From: Leptothrix discophora
GTDB lineage: Bacteria; Pseudomonadota; Gammaproteobacteria; Burkholderiales; Burkholderiaceae_C
Direction of reading: 5' to 3'
Assembly: GCF_030705305.1 (NCBI RefSeq)
Contig: NZ_JAUZEE010000002.1
Span: 541,319-605,318, forward strand
Length of the DNA stretch: 64,000 bases
The position numbers were made by a program, and so were the translations under genes. Below the pieces are notes generated by a model. That model worked only from the letters and a program-made list of their open reading frames with translations, ran no database searches and had not been told where the DNA came from. This document shows, one piece after another, positions 1 through 13,534 of this stretch (position 1 is the first letter of the stretch; each line of letters opens with the position of its first letter).

Positions 1-2475
<2,475 letters not shown>

Positions 2476-2496
2476 GCCGGCGTCGCCTCGGGCTGG

Positions 2497-3318
2497 TCAG
2501 TAGATGAGGCGGTCCGGGCGGATGTCGCTGAGGATGGTCGTCGCGATCTCCTCGATCGACTTGTGCGTCGACGACAGCCAGTGGATGCCTTCACGCTTCA
2601 TCAGGCGCTCGGCCTCGTTGATCTCGTAGCGGCAGTTGGCCAGCGCGGCGTACTTGCTGCCGGGGCGTCGCTCGTTGCGGATCTGGCTCAGGCGGTCGGC
2701 GTCGATGGTCAGGCCGAAGCACTTGCGCTTGTAGGGCAGCAGGCTCGACGGCAGCGCGTCGCGCTCGAAGTCGTCCGGGATCAGCGGGTAGTTGGCCGCC
2801 TTGATGCCGTGCTGCATCGCCAGGTACAGCGAGGTCGGCGTCTTGCCGCAGCGGCTGACGCCGACCAGGATCACGTCGGCCTCGGCGAGGTTGCGCGAGG
2901 ACTGGCCATCGTCGTGGGCGAGCGAGAAGTTGATCGCCTCGATCCGGTCGTGGTACTCCTGGCTCTTGGCGACGTCCGAGAAGCGGCCCACGCGGTGGTT
3001 GCTCTTGATGCCCAGCTCGGCCTCGATCGGCTCGACGAAGGTGCGGAACATGTCCATCACCAGCGCGTTGCAGCGGCTGGCGATGCGGTCGCGCACGGTG
3101 TCGTTGACCAGCGTGATGAAGACGATCGGCCGCTTGCCCTCGACCACCGCCGTGCCGTTGATCTCGGCGATCACCTGGTCGGCCTTCTCGGCGGTGTCGA
3201 TGAAGGGGCGGCGCACATGCCGGTGGCGCGAGGAAAACTGCGCCAGGATCGAGTTGCCGAAGGTCTCGGCGGTGATGCCGGTGCCATCGGAGACGAAGAA
3301 GACGGTGCGGTTGGGCAT
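2497..3318 (-). CDS. ppsR: PEP synthetase regulatory protein (bifunctional kinase/pyrophosphorylase)
   Basis: A 273-residue protein of the DUF299/PSRP family. It reversibly phosphorylates PEP synthase on a threonine (ADP as donor) and removes the phosphate with inorganic phosphate. The N-terminus [14 protein letters not shown] is characteristic. The P-loop GVSRCGKT lies at residues 153-160, followed by the conserved PTSLYLA. The start at 3318 was chosen because homologues begin at this MPNRTVFF motif; the open frame continues upstream but overlaps the divergent promoter region. It is divergent from ppsA, its known target, with 247 bp between the two starts. This is a classic regulator/target pairing in proteobacteria. 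Confidence 0.95.
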   Translation of the reverse strand: MPNRTVFFVSDGTGITAETFGNSILAQFSSRHRHVRRPFIDTAEKADQVIAEINGTAVVEGKRPIVFITLVNDTVRDRIASRCNALVMDMFRTFVEPIEAELGIKSNHRVGRFSDVAKSQEYHDRIEAINFSLAHDDGQSSRNLAEADVILVGVSRCGKTPTSLYLAMQHGIKAANYPLIPDDFERDALPSSLLPYKRKCFGLTIDADRLSQIRNERRPGSKYAALANCRYEINEAERLMKREGIHWLSSTHKSIEEIATTILSDIRPDRLIY

Positions 3319-3411
3319 GGTGGTGATCGGCGTCCCGCCGGCGTGCGTTCGTGTCGAAAAAGGTTCCCGCAAACGAGGAACAAGGGCGTTACATGATAGG
3401 GGCCCGACCCT

Positions 3412-3417
3412 TAGAAT
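3412..3417 (+). promoter_or_regulatory. Putative -10 box for ppsA
   Basis: The hexamer TAGAAT resembles the sigma-70 -10 consensus and recurs upstream of several genes in this window. It lies about 150 bp upstream of the ppsA start. No convincing -35 hexamer is visible 17 bp further up, so the assignment is tentative. Confidence 0.3.
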
Positions 3418-3565
3418 CCGCCGCAATTCGCCCGACGCCAGCGCCTCGAAACATGCACCCCGCCACCCCGCCACGCCAAGAAGAACAGCCACAAGCGTGC
3501 TGTGGCCGGGTCGCCGCGAGCGCGCCGCCCAGGGCTCCCGGTTTCTTACTTCACGGAGCTTTCCC

Positions 3566-5980
<2,415 letters not shown>

Positions 5981-6115
5981 TCGCGGCGTCGGCCACGACG
6001 TGCACGGCCTCGGGGCCGGGCCTCTCGCGGGGTCCGGCCCTGTTCGTTTCCGGGTGTGTGCCGCGCCTGAAACTGGGTGACACCCCGATGGTGAGTGCCC
6101 GCTGCGGCCCGCAAA

Positions 6116-6490
6116 ATGACGCACATGCAGCATGACCTTCCCGATCCCCTTGCCGGGCGTGCCGAGTCCGGCCGCCAGGAGGCGGTCCGCGAGCATGCAC
6201 AGGCCCGCCGCGACCAGCGGCACTACTGGCGCGGCGTCGTGCGCTGGACCTGGCTCGGCCTGGCCACCTGGCTGTTCGTGACCTGTGTGGTCAGCTGGTT
6301 CGCCGGCAGCTTCAACCAGTGGACCGTGGCGGGCGCGCCGGCCGGCTTCTGGCTGGCGGCGCAGGGCGCGATCGTGGCCTACCTGGTCATCATCGTGGTC
6401 CATGGCTGGGTGATGGATCGCCTGGAAGTACGGCTGGAGCAGCAGCATCGCGACCGTGCGAGGCCTGCCTCGACGTCTGCCCCGTCCTGA
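6116..6490 (+). CDS. DUF4212 small subunit of a sodium:solute symporter
   Basis: About 124 residues with a basic N-terminus containing RRDQRHYWRG, then two hydrophobic helices (WTWLGLATWLFVTCVVSWF and an AIVAYLVIIVVHGWVMD segment). This is the layout of the small subunit found beside VC_2705-type symporters. The next gene is exactly that large subunit and begins 4 bp after this stop, supporting co-translation and a two-subunit membrane carrier. The start is uncertain: ATG at 6116 or 6125 are both possible. The function as a required partner is inferred from family pairing, and the transported solute is unknown. Confidence 0.85.
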   Translation: MTHMQHDLPDPLAGRAESGRQEAVREHAQARRDQRHYWRGVVRWTWLGLATWLFVTCVVSWFAGSFNQWTVAGAPAGFWLAAQGAIVAYLVIIVVHGWVMDRLEVRLEQQHRDRARPASTSAPS

Positions 6491-6494
6491 GCCG

Positions 6495-8648
6495 ATGGCC
6501 AGCGGCCACGGTCGACCCGACCGGATTTCGCGTCCCACCGAGGCCACCCGCGTCTTCACGCAGGTGCTGCACCGGCGCTATGCCTGGTACACGCTGGGGC
6601 TGCTGTGCTTCATCGCGCTGATGGCGACGCTGGAGCGCATGGGCTGGCCGCGAACCTGGATCGGCGGCACCTTCCTGATCGGCACCGTGGCGGTCTACGC
6701 GGCGATCGGGCTGATGTCGCGCACGACCGACGAGGCCGAGTACTACGTTGCCGGTCGACGTGTGCCGGCGATCTACAACGGCATGGCGACGGCGGCCGAC
6801 TGGATGTCGGCGGCGTCCTTCATCGGCACCGCCGGGGTGCTCTACCTGCAGGGTTTCGCCGGATTGGCCTACATCCTCGGCTGGACCGGCGGCTACTGCC
6901 TGGTGGCGCTGCTGCTGGCGCCCTACATGCGCCGGCTCGGCTTCTTCACCGTGCCCGAGTTCCTCGGCGCACGCTACGGTGGCGTGTTGCCGCGCGTGGT
7001 CGGCGTGATGGCGGTGGTGGTGGTGTCCTTCGTCTACGTCGTGGTGCAGATCTACGGCGTCGGCCTGATCACCTCGCACCTGACGGGCTTCAGCTTCGAG
7101 ATCGGCATCTTCGTCGGCCTGGGCGGCGTGCTGGTCTGCTCCTTCCTCGGCGGCATGCGCGCCGTCACCTGGACCCAGGTGGCGCAGTACATCGTGCTGA
7201 TCGTGGCCTACCTGACGCCGGTGTTCTGGCTCTCGATCAACCAGACCGGCAGCCCCTTCCCGCTGTTCTCCTATGGCCGTCAGCTCGAGCAGGTCGGTCT
7301 GCGAGAGCAGAAGCTGCTGGACGACCCGCGCGAGGCGCTGGTGCGCCACCAGTTCGCGGTGAGGGCCGAGGACGCCCGCCGCAAGCTGGCCGACGTGCCG
7401 CAGGCCATGGTCGATGACGCCGAGACGCTGTCGGCCCACGTGCGTGCGCTGCAGGCCGCCGATGCGCCGCTGGCCCGTATCCAGCAGGCCGAGCGCCGCT
7501 ACCTGGACCGCCCGCGCACCGTCGAAGAGGCCGAGGTCCGCTACCGCCGCGAGGCCGAACTGTCCGAGGAGCGCGCCCGGCCGCTCGGCGGCATGCCGCG
7601 CCAGGCCCAGGCCTACCCGTCGCGCGCGTCGGCGACGCCGGCCACCGGCGCAGCCGATGCGCCGACCCCTCCGCCACCTGCCAACCACGCCGCGCAGCGC
7701 AACTTCCTGGCCCTGGTGCTGTGCCTCATGCTCGGCACCGCCGCGATGCCCCATGTGCTGACGCGCTACTACACGACGCCGTCTGCGACCGAGGCGCGCA
7801 AGTCGGTCGGCTGGTCGCTGTTCTTCATTGCGCTGCTCTACCTGGCCGCGCCGGCGCTGGCGGTGATGGTCAAGTACGAGGTCTTCACCAACCTCGTCGG
7901 CACGCCCTTCGACCAGCTGCCGGGCTGGATCCGGCGCTGGTCCAAGCTCGACTCGTCGCTGGTCTCGGTCGAGGACATCAACGGCGACGGCCTGCTGCAA
8001 CTGGCCGAACTCAAGCTGGCCGGCGACGTCATCGTGCTGGCCGCCCCGGAGATCGGCGGGCTGCCGCTGGTGGTCACCTACCTGGTCGCTGCCGGCGGGC
8101 TGGCCGCCGCGTTGTCGACCGCCGACGGGCTGCTGCTGACGATCTCGAACGCGCTCTCGCATGACCTCTACTTCGGCCTGGTCAACCCGCGCGCGCCGGC
8201 AATGCGGCGCGTGATGCTGTCGAAGTTCCTCGTGCTGGTGATCGCGCTGCTGGCGGCCTTCATTGCCTCGATGCGGCTGACCGACATCCTGCAGTTCGTC
8301 ACGGCGGCCTTTTCGCTGGCGGCGTCCGCCTTCTTCCCGGCGCTGGTCTTCGGCATCTTCTGGGGGCGGGCCAACCGCATCGGCGCGACGCTGGGCATGC
8401 TGGCCGGACTGGGCACCTGCGTGGCCTACATGGTGGTCGCCCACCCCCTGCTGCGCAGCTTCTTCGGCGTCACGCTGCCACTGGAACAGGCACGCCTGCT
8501 GGACGTCGATGCGGTCGCTGCCGGCGTCTTCGCGGTGCCGGTCGGCGCGCTGGTGCTGTTCGTCGGCAGCCTGCTGACCGCGCCGCCCGGCGCACAGCAG
8601 CTGGCACTGGTCGAACGTGCTCGCAACCCCGATTCCGAGTCCGACTGA
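6495..8648 (+). CDS. Sodium:solute symporter (SSS family, VC_2705-type large subunit)
   Basis: About 717 residues with many hydrophobic helices typical of the SSS fold. Family landmarks include DEAEYYVAGRRVPAIYNGMA, ADWMSAASFIGTAG and GFFTVPEFLGARYGG. The ATG at 6495 was chosen because it follows the small subunit by 4 bp; an in-frame start at 6456 would overlap it. A long charged, predicted soluble segment of about 145 residues (nt 7265-7695) interrupts the membrane core, ending in a Pro-rich stretch. A later loop contains DINGDGLLQLAE, a full EF-hand-type loop at about residues 494-505. Related to ActP acetate permeases, but this subfamily's substrate is not established; carboxylates are plausible. 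Confidence 0.88.
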   Translation: MASGHGRPDRISRPTEATRVFTQVLHRRYAWYTLGLLCFIALMATLERMGWPRTWIGGTFLIGTVAVYAAIGLMSRTTDEAEYYVAGRRVPAIYNGMATAADWMSAASFIGTAGVLYLQGFAGLAYILGWTGGYCLVALLLAPYMRRLGFFTVPEFLGARYGGVLPRVVGVMAVVVVSFVYVVVQIYGVGLITSHLTGFSFEIGIFVGLGGVLVCSFLGGMRAVTWTQVAQYIVLIVAYLTPVFWLSINQTGSPFPLFSYGRQLEQVGLREQKLLDDPREALVRHQFAVRAEDARRKLADVPQAMVDDAETLSAHVRALQAADAPLARIQQAERRYLDRPRTVEEAEVRYRREAELSEERARPLGGMPRQAQAYPSRASATPATGAADAPTPPPPANHAAQRNFLALVLCLMLGTAAMPHVLTRYYTTPSATEARKSVGWSLFFIALLYLAAPALAVMVKYEVFTNLVGTPFDQLPGWIRRWSKLDSSLVSVEDINGDGLLQLAELKLAGDVIVLAAPEIGGLPLVVTYLVAAGGLAAALSTADGLLLTISNALSHDLYFGLVNPRAPAMRRVMLSKFLVLVIALLAAFIASMRLTDILQFVTAAFSLAASAFFPALVFGIFWGRANRIGATLGMLAGLGTCVAYMVVAHPLLRSFFGVTLPLEQARLLDVDAVAAGVFAVPVGALVLFVGSLLTAPPGAQQLALVERARNPDSESD

Positions 8649-8677
8649 TCGGTCGACCCGGGCGGGCGTCGCTCTCC

Positions 8678-8686
8678 TGCTATAAT
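8678..8686 (+). promoter_or_regulatory. Extended -10 promoter of the rpsF operon
   Basis: TGCTATAAT is a perfect extended -10 element, the best consensus hexamer in the window. It lies 78 bp upstream of the rpsF start, leaving a leader of about 70 nt. No clear -35 is present, which extended -10 promoters tolerate. A strong ribosome binding site AAGGAG is at 8753-8758. Confidence 0.7.
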
Positions 8687-8763
8687 TTTTGGCTTTCCCT
8701 TGCCGCACCTGTGTCTTGACGCGACGGGGCGGCTTCCTCAACTGGAAACCACAAGGAGTTGTG

Positions 8764-9132
8764 ATGCGTCACTACGAAATCGTGCTGCTGGTCCACCCGG
8801 ACCAGAGCGAACAGGTTCCGGCCATGCTGGAACGCTACAAGACCCTCGTCACCAGCAATGGCGGCAAGGTGCACCGCGTTGAAGACTGGGGCCGCTTCCA
8901 GCTGGCCTACATGATCAACAAGCTGGCCAAGGCGCACTACCTGTGCATCAACATCGAGTGCAGCAAGGAGACCCTGGCTGAGATCGAGACCGGCTTCCGC
9001 TTCAACGATGCCGTCCTGCGTCATCTGACGGTGAAGAAGGACAAGGCCGATACCGCTCCGTCGTCGATGATGAAGCGTGTCGAGAAGGAAGAAGCGCGCA
9101 AGTCGCAGCAGCAGCAGGAGACGGCGGCCTGA
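8764..9132 (+). CDS. rpsF: Small ribosomal subunit protein bS6
   Basis: A 122-residue protein starting [17 protein letters not shown], the conserved S6 N-terminus, with [19 protein letters not shown] in the body. The C-terminal tail is charged and Gln-rich. In the 30S subunit S6 binds 16S rRNA together with S18, encoded two genes downstream. AAGGAG sits 5 nt before the ATG. It is the first gene of the rpsF-priB-rpsR-rplI operon, driven by the extended -10 promoter at 8678. S6:S18 autoregulation through the leader is known in other bacteria; I could not identify the RNA motif here with certainty. Confidence 0.98.
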   Translation: MRHYEIVLLVHPDQSEQVPAMLERYKTLVTSNGGKVHRVEDWGRFQLAYMINKLAKAHYLCINIECSKETLAEIETGFRFNDAVLRHLTVKKDKADTAPSSMMKRVEKEEARKSQQQQETAA

Positions 9133-9185
9133 GTGTCTGAACCCCTGCGTGCGCCCCGGCGCCCGGATGCAGCGACCTCGTCGAC

Positions 9186-9494
9186 ATGAACGACGTCCAG
9201 CTCTCCGGCCGCATCGTGGAACGCGCTGCCCTGCGCTACACCCCCGCCGGCTTGCCGGCACTGGACATCCGCCTGGCCCATGAGTCTGAACTCATGCACG
9301 CTGGGGCGCCCCGCAAGGTCTCCCTGGAGATGCATGCGACGGCGATCGGCGATCTCGCCCTCGACCTGGCCCGCGTGCCGGTCGGCGACGCGATCGACAT
9401 CCGCGGATTCCTGGGCAAACAGCGCAATGGCAAGGGGGTGATGCTGCACATCAGCGCCTTCGTTCCCACGTCCCTGTCACCCATATCGAGTTGA
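9186..9494 (+). CDS. priB: Primosomal replication protein N (PriB)
   Basis: A 102-residue single-stranded-DNA-binding OB-fold protein starting [20 protein letters not shown]. It contains the conserved segments [10 protein letters not shown] and [10 protein letters not shown]. PriB works with PriA and DnaT to reload the replicative helicase at stalled forks. Its place between rpsF and rpsR is the standard beta/gammaproteobacterial arrangement. It is separated from rpsF by 53 bp and from rpsR by 10 bp. Confidence 0.95.
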   Translation: MNDVQLSGRIVERAALRYTPAGLPALDIRLAHESELMHAGAPRKVSLEMHATAIGDLALDLARVPVGDAIDIRGFLGKQRNGKGVMLHISAFVPTSLSPISS

Positions 9495-9504
9495 AGAGGT
9501 CACT

Positions 9505-9789
9505 ATGGCTCCGCCCCGTGGCAAGTTTTCCAAGGATCGCAAGACCAAGCGCAATCAGCAATCGCTGCTGTTCAAGCGCAAGCGCTTCTGCCGTTTCACC
9601 GTCGCCGGTGTTCAAGAGATCGACTACAAGGATCTCGACGTGCTGCGCGATTTCGTCGGTGAGAACGGCAAGATCACCCCGGCCCGCCTGACCGGCACCC
9701 GTGCCTACTTCCAGCGCCAGCTGACCACCGCCATCAAGCGCGCCCGCTTCCTGGCCATGCTGCCGTACAGCGACCAGCACAAGGTCTGA
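9505..9789 (+). CDS. rpsR: Small ribosomal subunit protein bS18
   Basis: A 94-residue basic protein with the S18 core: [43 protein letters not shown] and [14 protein letters not shown]. It binds next to S6 in the 30S platform. AGAGGT at 9496-9501 provides a ribosome binding site. Third gene of the S6 operon. Confidence 0.98.
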   Translation: MAPPRGKFSKDRKTKRNQQSLLFKRKRFCRFTVAGVQEIDYKDLDVLRDFVGENGKITPARLTGTRAYFQRQLTTAIKRARFLAMLPYSDQHKV

Positions 9790-9800
9790 GGAGTAGAAAC

Positions 9801-10253
9801 ATGCAAGTGATCCTGCTTGAAAAAGTGGCCAACCTCGGCGCCCTGGGCGACGTGGTCAAGGTCAAGGACGGCTACGCCCGCAACTTCCTGATCCCGACCG
9901 GCGCTGCCCGTCGTGCGACCGAGAAGGCGATCGCCGAGTTCGAGGCCCGTCGTGCCGAACTGGAAAAGGTCCAGGCCGAAAAGCTCGCCGGCGCCCAGGC
10001 GCAAGGTGACAAGCTCGGCGGCAAGACGATCACCGTGACCCAGAAGGCCGGCGTGGACGGTCGCCTGTTCGGTTCGGTGACCAACGCCGACATCGCCGAG
10101 GGCATCAAGGCCCAGGGCTTCGACGTCGCCAAGTCGCAGATCCGCCTGCCGAACGGCCCGCTGAAGCACATCGGCGAGTTCCCGGTTTCGGTCGCTCTGC
10201 ACCACGATGTCGTCGTCGACATCACGGTGGCGGTGGTCGGCGAGACGGACTGA
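9801..10253 (+). CDS. rplI: Large ribosomal subunit protein bL9
   Basis: A 150-residue L9 protein. The N-terminal rRNA-binding domain has the signature [20 protein letters not shown] (residues 9-28), followed by a long helix rich in Ala/Glu/Lys and a C-terminal domain with [15 protein letters not shown]. It starts 11 bp after rpsR with a GAGGAG ribosome binding site. Last gene of the operon, followed by a strong terminator. Confidence 0.98.
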   Translation: MQVILLEKVANLGALGDVVKVKDGYARNFLIPTGAARRATEKAIAEFEARRAELEKVQAEKLAGAQAQGDKLGGKTITVTQKAGVDGRLFGSVTNADIAEGIKAQGFDVAKSQIRLPNGPLKHIGEFPVSVALHHDVVVDITVAVVGETD

Positions 10254-10302
10254 TCCTGAACCAGGGATCGGCGTCGCGGCTCCCGCAGCCGTGACCGCCC
10301 CG

Positions 10303-10334
10303 AGAGGCCGGCACCCGCCGGCCTCTTTCTTTTT
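10303..10334 (+). terminator. Rho-independent terminator of the rpsF operon
   Basis: A perfect 10 bp stem (AGAGGCCGGC / GCCGGCCTCT) with a 4 nt ACCC loop, followed by TTCTTTTT. It lies 50 bp after the rplI stop and separates the ribosomal operon from dnaB. Confidence 0.92.
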
Positions 10335-10367
10335 GGGCTGCGCACTTTTCCCCCGAGTTTCCCGGAC

Positions 10368-10388
10368 TTGTCCCCAGGTCTGTCCACA
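10368..10388 (+). promoter_or_regulatory. Two DnaA-box-like 9-mers upstream of dnaB
   Basis: TTGTCCCCA (10368-10376) and CTGTCCACA (10380-10388) each match 7 of 9 positions of the DnaA box TTATCCACA. They lie in direct orientation 12 bp apart, just before the dnaB start. This could be DnaA control of dnaB or chance in GC-rich DNA. Confidence 0.25.
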
Positions 10389-10421
10389 AGCCGGGCCGGA
10401 CCCCCGACCTATCATCGATCG

Positions 10422-11843
10422 ATGTCTGCCCTGCTCTCCGGAACCACGCCCCTGCCTCGCGGCACCGATGACGAGGTCGCCCGCCTGCGCGTCCCGCCCC
10501 ACTCGGTCGAGGCCGAGCAGAGCGTGCTCGGCGGTCTGATGCTCGACAACAGCGCGTCCGACCGCGCCGGCGATCTGCTGACCGACAGCGACTTCTACCG
10601 CTACGAGCACAAGCTGATCTACGCGGCCATCATGGCGCTTATCTCGACCAACAAGCCGGCCGACGTCATCACCGTGTTCGAGCAGCTGACCAGCCTTGGC
10701 AAGGCCGAGGAGGTCGGTGGCCTGGCCTACCTGAATGCGCTGGCCCAGAGCGTGCCGAGCGCGGCCAACCTGCGCCGCTACGCGGAAATCGTTCGCGAGC
10801 GCGCGATCCTGCGCAAGCTCGTGGCGGCCAGCGACGAGATCGCCACCAACGCCTTCAATCCGCAGGGGCGGGCGGTGTCGACCATCCTGGACGAGGCCGA
10901 GGGCAAGATCTTCCGCATCGGCGAGGAGGGCTCGCGCAACAAGCAGGGCATGCACTCGATGGAATCGCTGGTGGTCCAGCTGATCGACCGGGTCCAGGAG
11001 CTGGCCGAGAACGGCGCCGGCGAGGTGACCGGCGTGCCCTCGGGCTTCGTCGATCTCGACCGCATGACCGCTGGCCTGCAGCCGGGCGACCTGATCATCC
11101 TGGCCGCTCGCCCGTCGATGGGCAAGACCGCCTTCGCGCTGAACATCGGCGAGCACGTGGCGGTCAAGGAACAGCTGCCGGTGCTGGTCTTCTCGATGGA
11201 AATGGGCGCCTCGCAGCTGGCGCTGCGGATGGTCGGCTCGCTCGGCCGCATCGACCAGCAGCACCTGCGCACTGGCGCGCTGCGCGACGAGGAATGGGGG
11301 CGGCTGTCCGAGGCGGTCGACCAGCTGCGCAACATCAGCCTGCACATCGACGAAACGCCTGCGCTCAACCCGACCGAGCTGCGGGCCCGCTCGCGCCGGC
11401 TGGCGCGCCAGTGCGGCAAGCTCGGCCTGATCATCGTTGACTACCTGCAGCTGATGAGCGGATCGTCGGCCTCCAGTGGCGAGAACCGCGCCACCGAGAT
11501 TTCCGAGATCTCGCGTGGCCTGAAGGCATTGGCCAAGGAGCTGCAATGCCCGGTGATCGCGCTGTCCCAGCTCAACCGCTCGGTCGAGACCCGCACCGAC
11601 AAGCGCCCGATGATGAGCGATCTGCGCGAATCCGGCGCCATCGAGCAGGACGCGGACGTCATCATGTTCATCTACCGCGATGAGTACTACAACAAGGACT
11701 CGAAGGAGCCCGGCGTGGCCGAGATCATCATCGGCAAGCAGCGCAACGGCCCGGTCGGCACGGTCAAGCTGGCCTTCCTGCGCCCGCTAACCAAGTTCGA
11801 GAACCTCGCGCCCGGCAGCTACGGCGGCGGCAGCGAGTACTGA
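10422..11843 (+). CDS. dnaB: Replicative DNA helicase DnaB
   Basis: A 473-residue RecA-fold hexameric helicase that unwinds DNA ahead of the replisome, 5' to 3' on the lagging strand. The N-terminal domain has PPHSVEAEQSVLGGLMLDN. The C-terminal ATPase has Walker A ARPSMGKTAFALN, the SMEMGA motif, IIVDYLQLMS (Walker B) and DLRESGAIEQDADVI. The ATG at 10422 gives MSALLSGTTPLPRG; an upstream in-frame TTG exists but lies in the leader next to the terminator. Length matches E. coli DnaB (471). Confidence 0.98.
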   Translation: MSALLSGTTPLPRGTDDEVARLRVPPHSVEAEQSVLGGLMLDNSASDRAGDLLTDSDFYRYEHKLIYAAIMALISTNKPADVITVFEQLTSLGKAEEVGGLAYLNALAQSVPSAANLRRYAEIVRERAILRKLVAASDEIATNAFNPQGRAVSTILDEAEGKIFRIGEEGSRNKQGMHSMESLVVQLIDRVQELAENGAGEVTGVPSGFVDLDRMTAGLQPGDLIILAARPSMGKTAFALNIGEHVAVKEQLPVLVFSMEMGASQLALRMVGSLGRIDQQHLRTGALRDEEWGRLSEAVDQLRNISLHIDETPALNPTELRARSRRLARQCGKLGLIIVDYLQLMSGSSASSGENRATEISEISRGLKALAKELQCPVIALSQLNRSVETRTDKRPMMSDLRESGAIEQDADVIMFIYRDEYYNKDSKEPGVAEIIIGKQRNGPVGTVKLAFLRPLTKFENLAPGSYGGGSEY

Positions 11844-11877
11844 CATCGGCGCGGCGGCTGCCGCGTCCGCGCATGAA

Positions 11878-11902
11878 CAAGGCCCGGCATGACCGGGCCT
11901 TG
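11878..11902. terminator. Hairpin between convergent dnaB and the BI-1 gene
   Basis: A perfect 10 bp stem (CAAGGCCCGG / CCGGGCCTTG) with a 5 nt loop, placed between two convergent genes. A U-tract is lacking on the plus side and weak on the minus side. A bidirectional terminator is likely but not canonical. Confidence 0.6.
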
Positions 11903-11954
11903 TCCTCCGCGGGGCCGACCGGATCCGGGCGGGATCCGGTCGTGGCGTCGGCGC

Positions 11955-12650
11955 TTACTCGCGTTCGCCGCCCACCAGGCCGAAGATGGCCAGCAGGCTC
12001 TGGAACACGTTGTAGATGTCCAGGTAGATGGCCAGCGTGGCGCTGATGTAGTTGGTCTCGCCGCCGTCGAGCACGCGCTTGATGTCGTAGAGCATGAAGG
12101 CCGAGAACAGGCCCACGCAGATCACCGACAGCGTCAGCATCAGGGCCGAGGACTGCACGAACATGTTGATGATGCCGGCGATCAGCACGACCACGGCGCC
12201 CACGAACAGGAACTTGCCCATGCCACTCAGGTCACGCTTGATGACCGTCGCCAGCGTCGCCATGGCGAAGAAGACGCCGGCGGTGCCGCCGAAGGCCATC
12301 ATGATCAGCGAGCTGCCGTTCTTGAAGCCCAGGACCATCGCCAGCATGCGCGACAGCATCAGGCCCATGAAGAACGTGAAGGCCAGCAGCACGGCCACGC
12401 CGGTGCCCGATTCCTTGGTCTTCTCGATGGCGAACATGAAGCCGAACGCACCGACCAGGAACAGCACCATCGACAGCCCGTTGCCCATGGCCGCCATCAC
12501 GCCGGTCGTGACGCCCACCCAGGCGCCCAGCACCGTCGGGATCATCGACAGCGCGAGGAGGGCGTAGGTGTTGCGCAGGACGCGTTGTTGCTGCAGGCCC
12601 AGCGCACCCGTGCCGGCGTGGCCGGAGTAGGTCGACAGGTCAGGGGTCAT
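11955..12650 (-). CDS. Bax inhibitor-1 family (YccA/YbhL-like) inner-membrane protein
   Basis: A 231-residue protein with about seven hydrophobic helices. The C-terminal signature YLDIYNVFQSLLAIFG and the motif LYDIKRVLDGGETNYISATL identify the Bax inhibitor-1/UPF0005 family. E. coli YccA of this family binds and inhibits FtsH; ftsH is present here at 20511 but not adjacent. The start at 12650 is supported by GGAGG 5 nt upstream on the minus strand. Other family members behave as calcium leak channels; the role here is not settled. Confidence 0.92.
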   Translation of the reverse strand: MTPDLSTYSGHAGTGALGLQQQRVLRNTYALLALSMIPTVLGAWVGVTTGVMAAMGNGLSMVLFLVGAFGFMFAIEKTKESGTGVAVLLAFTFFMGLMLSRMLAMVLGFKNGSSLIMMAFGGTAGVFFAMATLATVIKRDLSGMGKFLFVGAVVVLIAGIINMFVQSSALMLTLSVICVGLFSAFMLYDIKRVLDGGETNYISATLAIYLDIYNVFQSLLAIFGLVGGERE

Positions 12651-12675
12651 GAATCCTCCAGAGAGTGGTTGAAGA

Positions 12676-12706
12676 CGGTGTCTGTGACACCGGAAAAATG
12701 ATTCTA
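12676..12706 (-). promoter_or_regulatory. -10 box and inverted repeat upstream of the BI-1 gene
   Basis: On the minus strand TAGAAT (12706-12701) looks like a -10 box. Immediately downstream, at the expected transcription start, is a perfect 7 bp inverted repeat CGGTGTC-TGT-GACACCG (plus strand 12676-12692). It could be an operator or a 5' hairpin in the mRNA. Confidence 0.4.
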
Positions 12707-12818
12707 GTTCCCGGGTTCCTGAAGGAAATCCACAGCTTCCCGGTGGCAGAGCGGCATGAGGCTTGCGGGGAGAATGCGCCTCCCGAACCAACGACACGGT
12801 CACCAGACCGCCCTGAAC

Positions 12819-13226
12819 ATGAAGACCCGCTCCGCCCTGACCCATGAAGACCTGCGCCGCATGGCTGCTGCCGCCGAAGCCGAGGCGGTCAAGAACAACT
12901 GGGCCGTGACCTTCGCCATCGTCGACGACGGCGGTCACCTGCTGTGGCTCCAGCGCCTGGACGGTGCCGCGCCGCTGTCCTCGCACATCGCACCGGCCAA
13001 GGCACGCACCGCCGCGCTGGGTCGCCGCGAGAGCCGCATCTACGAGGAGATGATCAACCAGGGCCGCGTCTCCTTCGTGACCGCGCCCGAGGTCGATGCG
13101 CTGCTCGAAGGCGGCGTGCCCATCATCATCGACGGCGACTGCATCGGAGCCATCGGCGTGAGCGGCGTGAAGTCCACCGAGGACGCCCAGATCGCCAAGG
13201 CGGGCATCGCCGCGCTGACGGCCTGA
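12819..13226 (+). CDS. GlcG/HbpS-type DUF336 heme-binding protein
   Basis: A 135-residue protein of the DUF336 fold. It shows the conserved NWAVTFAIVDDGGHLLWLQR segment near residue 30, then APAKARTAA and a C-terminal GDCIGAIGVSGVKSTEDAQIA. Family members include HbpS (heme binding/degradation) and GlcG of glycolate loci; neither context is present here, so the ligand is unknown. No signal peptide, so cytosolic. The ATG at 12819 was preferred over an upstream in-frame ATG at 12756 because MKTRSALTHEDL fits the family start. Confidence 0.85.
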   Translation: MKTRSALTHEDLRRMAAAAEAEAVKNNWAVTFAIVDDGGHLLWLQRLDGAAPLSSHIAPAKARTAALGRRESRIYEEMINQGRVSFVTAPEVDALLEGGVPIIIDGDCIGAIGVSGVKSTEDAQIAKAGIAALTA

Positions 13227-13534
13227 TCGAAGGCCGGATCGGGCGCCAGGCCCGATCGGCACGCACGATCCGGGGCGCTGCGGCACCGCCAACAGCCCTT
13301 CTGCGCACCGGGAACGGGCGGCGGGAAAACCCGCAGACGTTATACTTTCACGGTTTGTCTGCCAACAACGCCGCCCGGCCCGCCCGGGCCACCGTGACAC
13401 CCTGATGAAGGGTGTTGCGAGAGGCCCGGTTCGTGTTGCAACCCACCCCCAGTGTTGTGCCTGATGCGTCCCTTGCGGGGCGGGTCGAGCCGCACCGGTC
13501 TGCGTCGGGCGAGCGTCCACCTATCGGAGAACCC
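13227..13534 (+). promoter_or_regulatory. carAB promoter and leader region
   Basis: This gene-free 308 bp contains a good -10 box TATACT (13341-13346) without a clear -35. The leader downstream is about 180 nt. It includes a 7 bp stem with a 5 nt loop (ACACCCT 13397-13403 / AGGGTGT 13409-13415) and a 19-codon frame from ATG 13405 to TGA 13464. GGAGA at 13526-13530 precedes the GTG start of carA. Pyrimidine or arginine control through this leader is possible but unproven. Confidence 0.45.

Noticed and set aside
2792..3565. A 5' extension of the ppsA frame
   Set aside because: It runs antisense through ppsR and lacks family similarity; the ATG at 3566 fits PEP synthase.
6390..8741. A 783-codon minus-strand open frame opposite the symporter genes
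   Set aside because: The plus strand encodes a clear DUF4212/SSS pair; the opposite frame has no motif and is His/Arg/Gln-rich.
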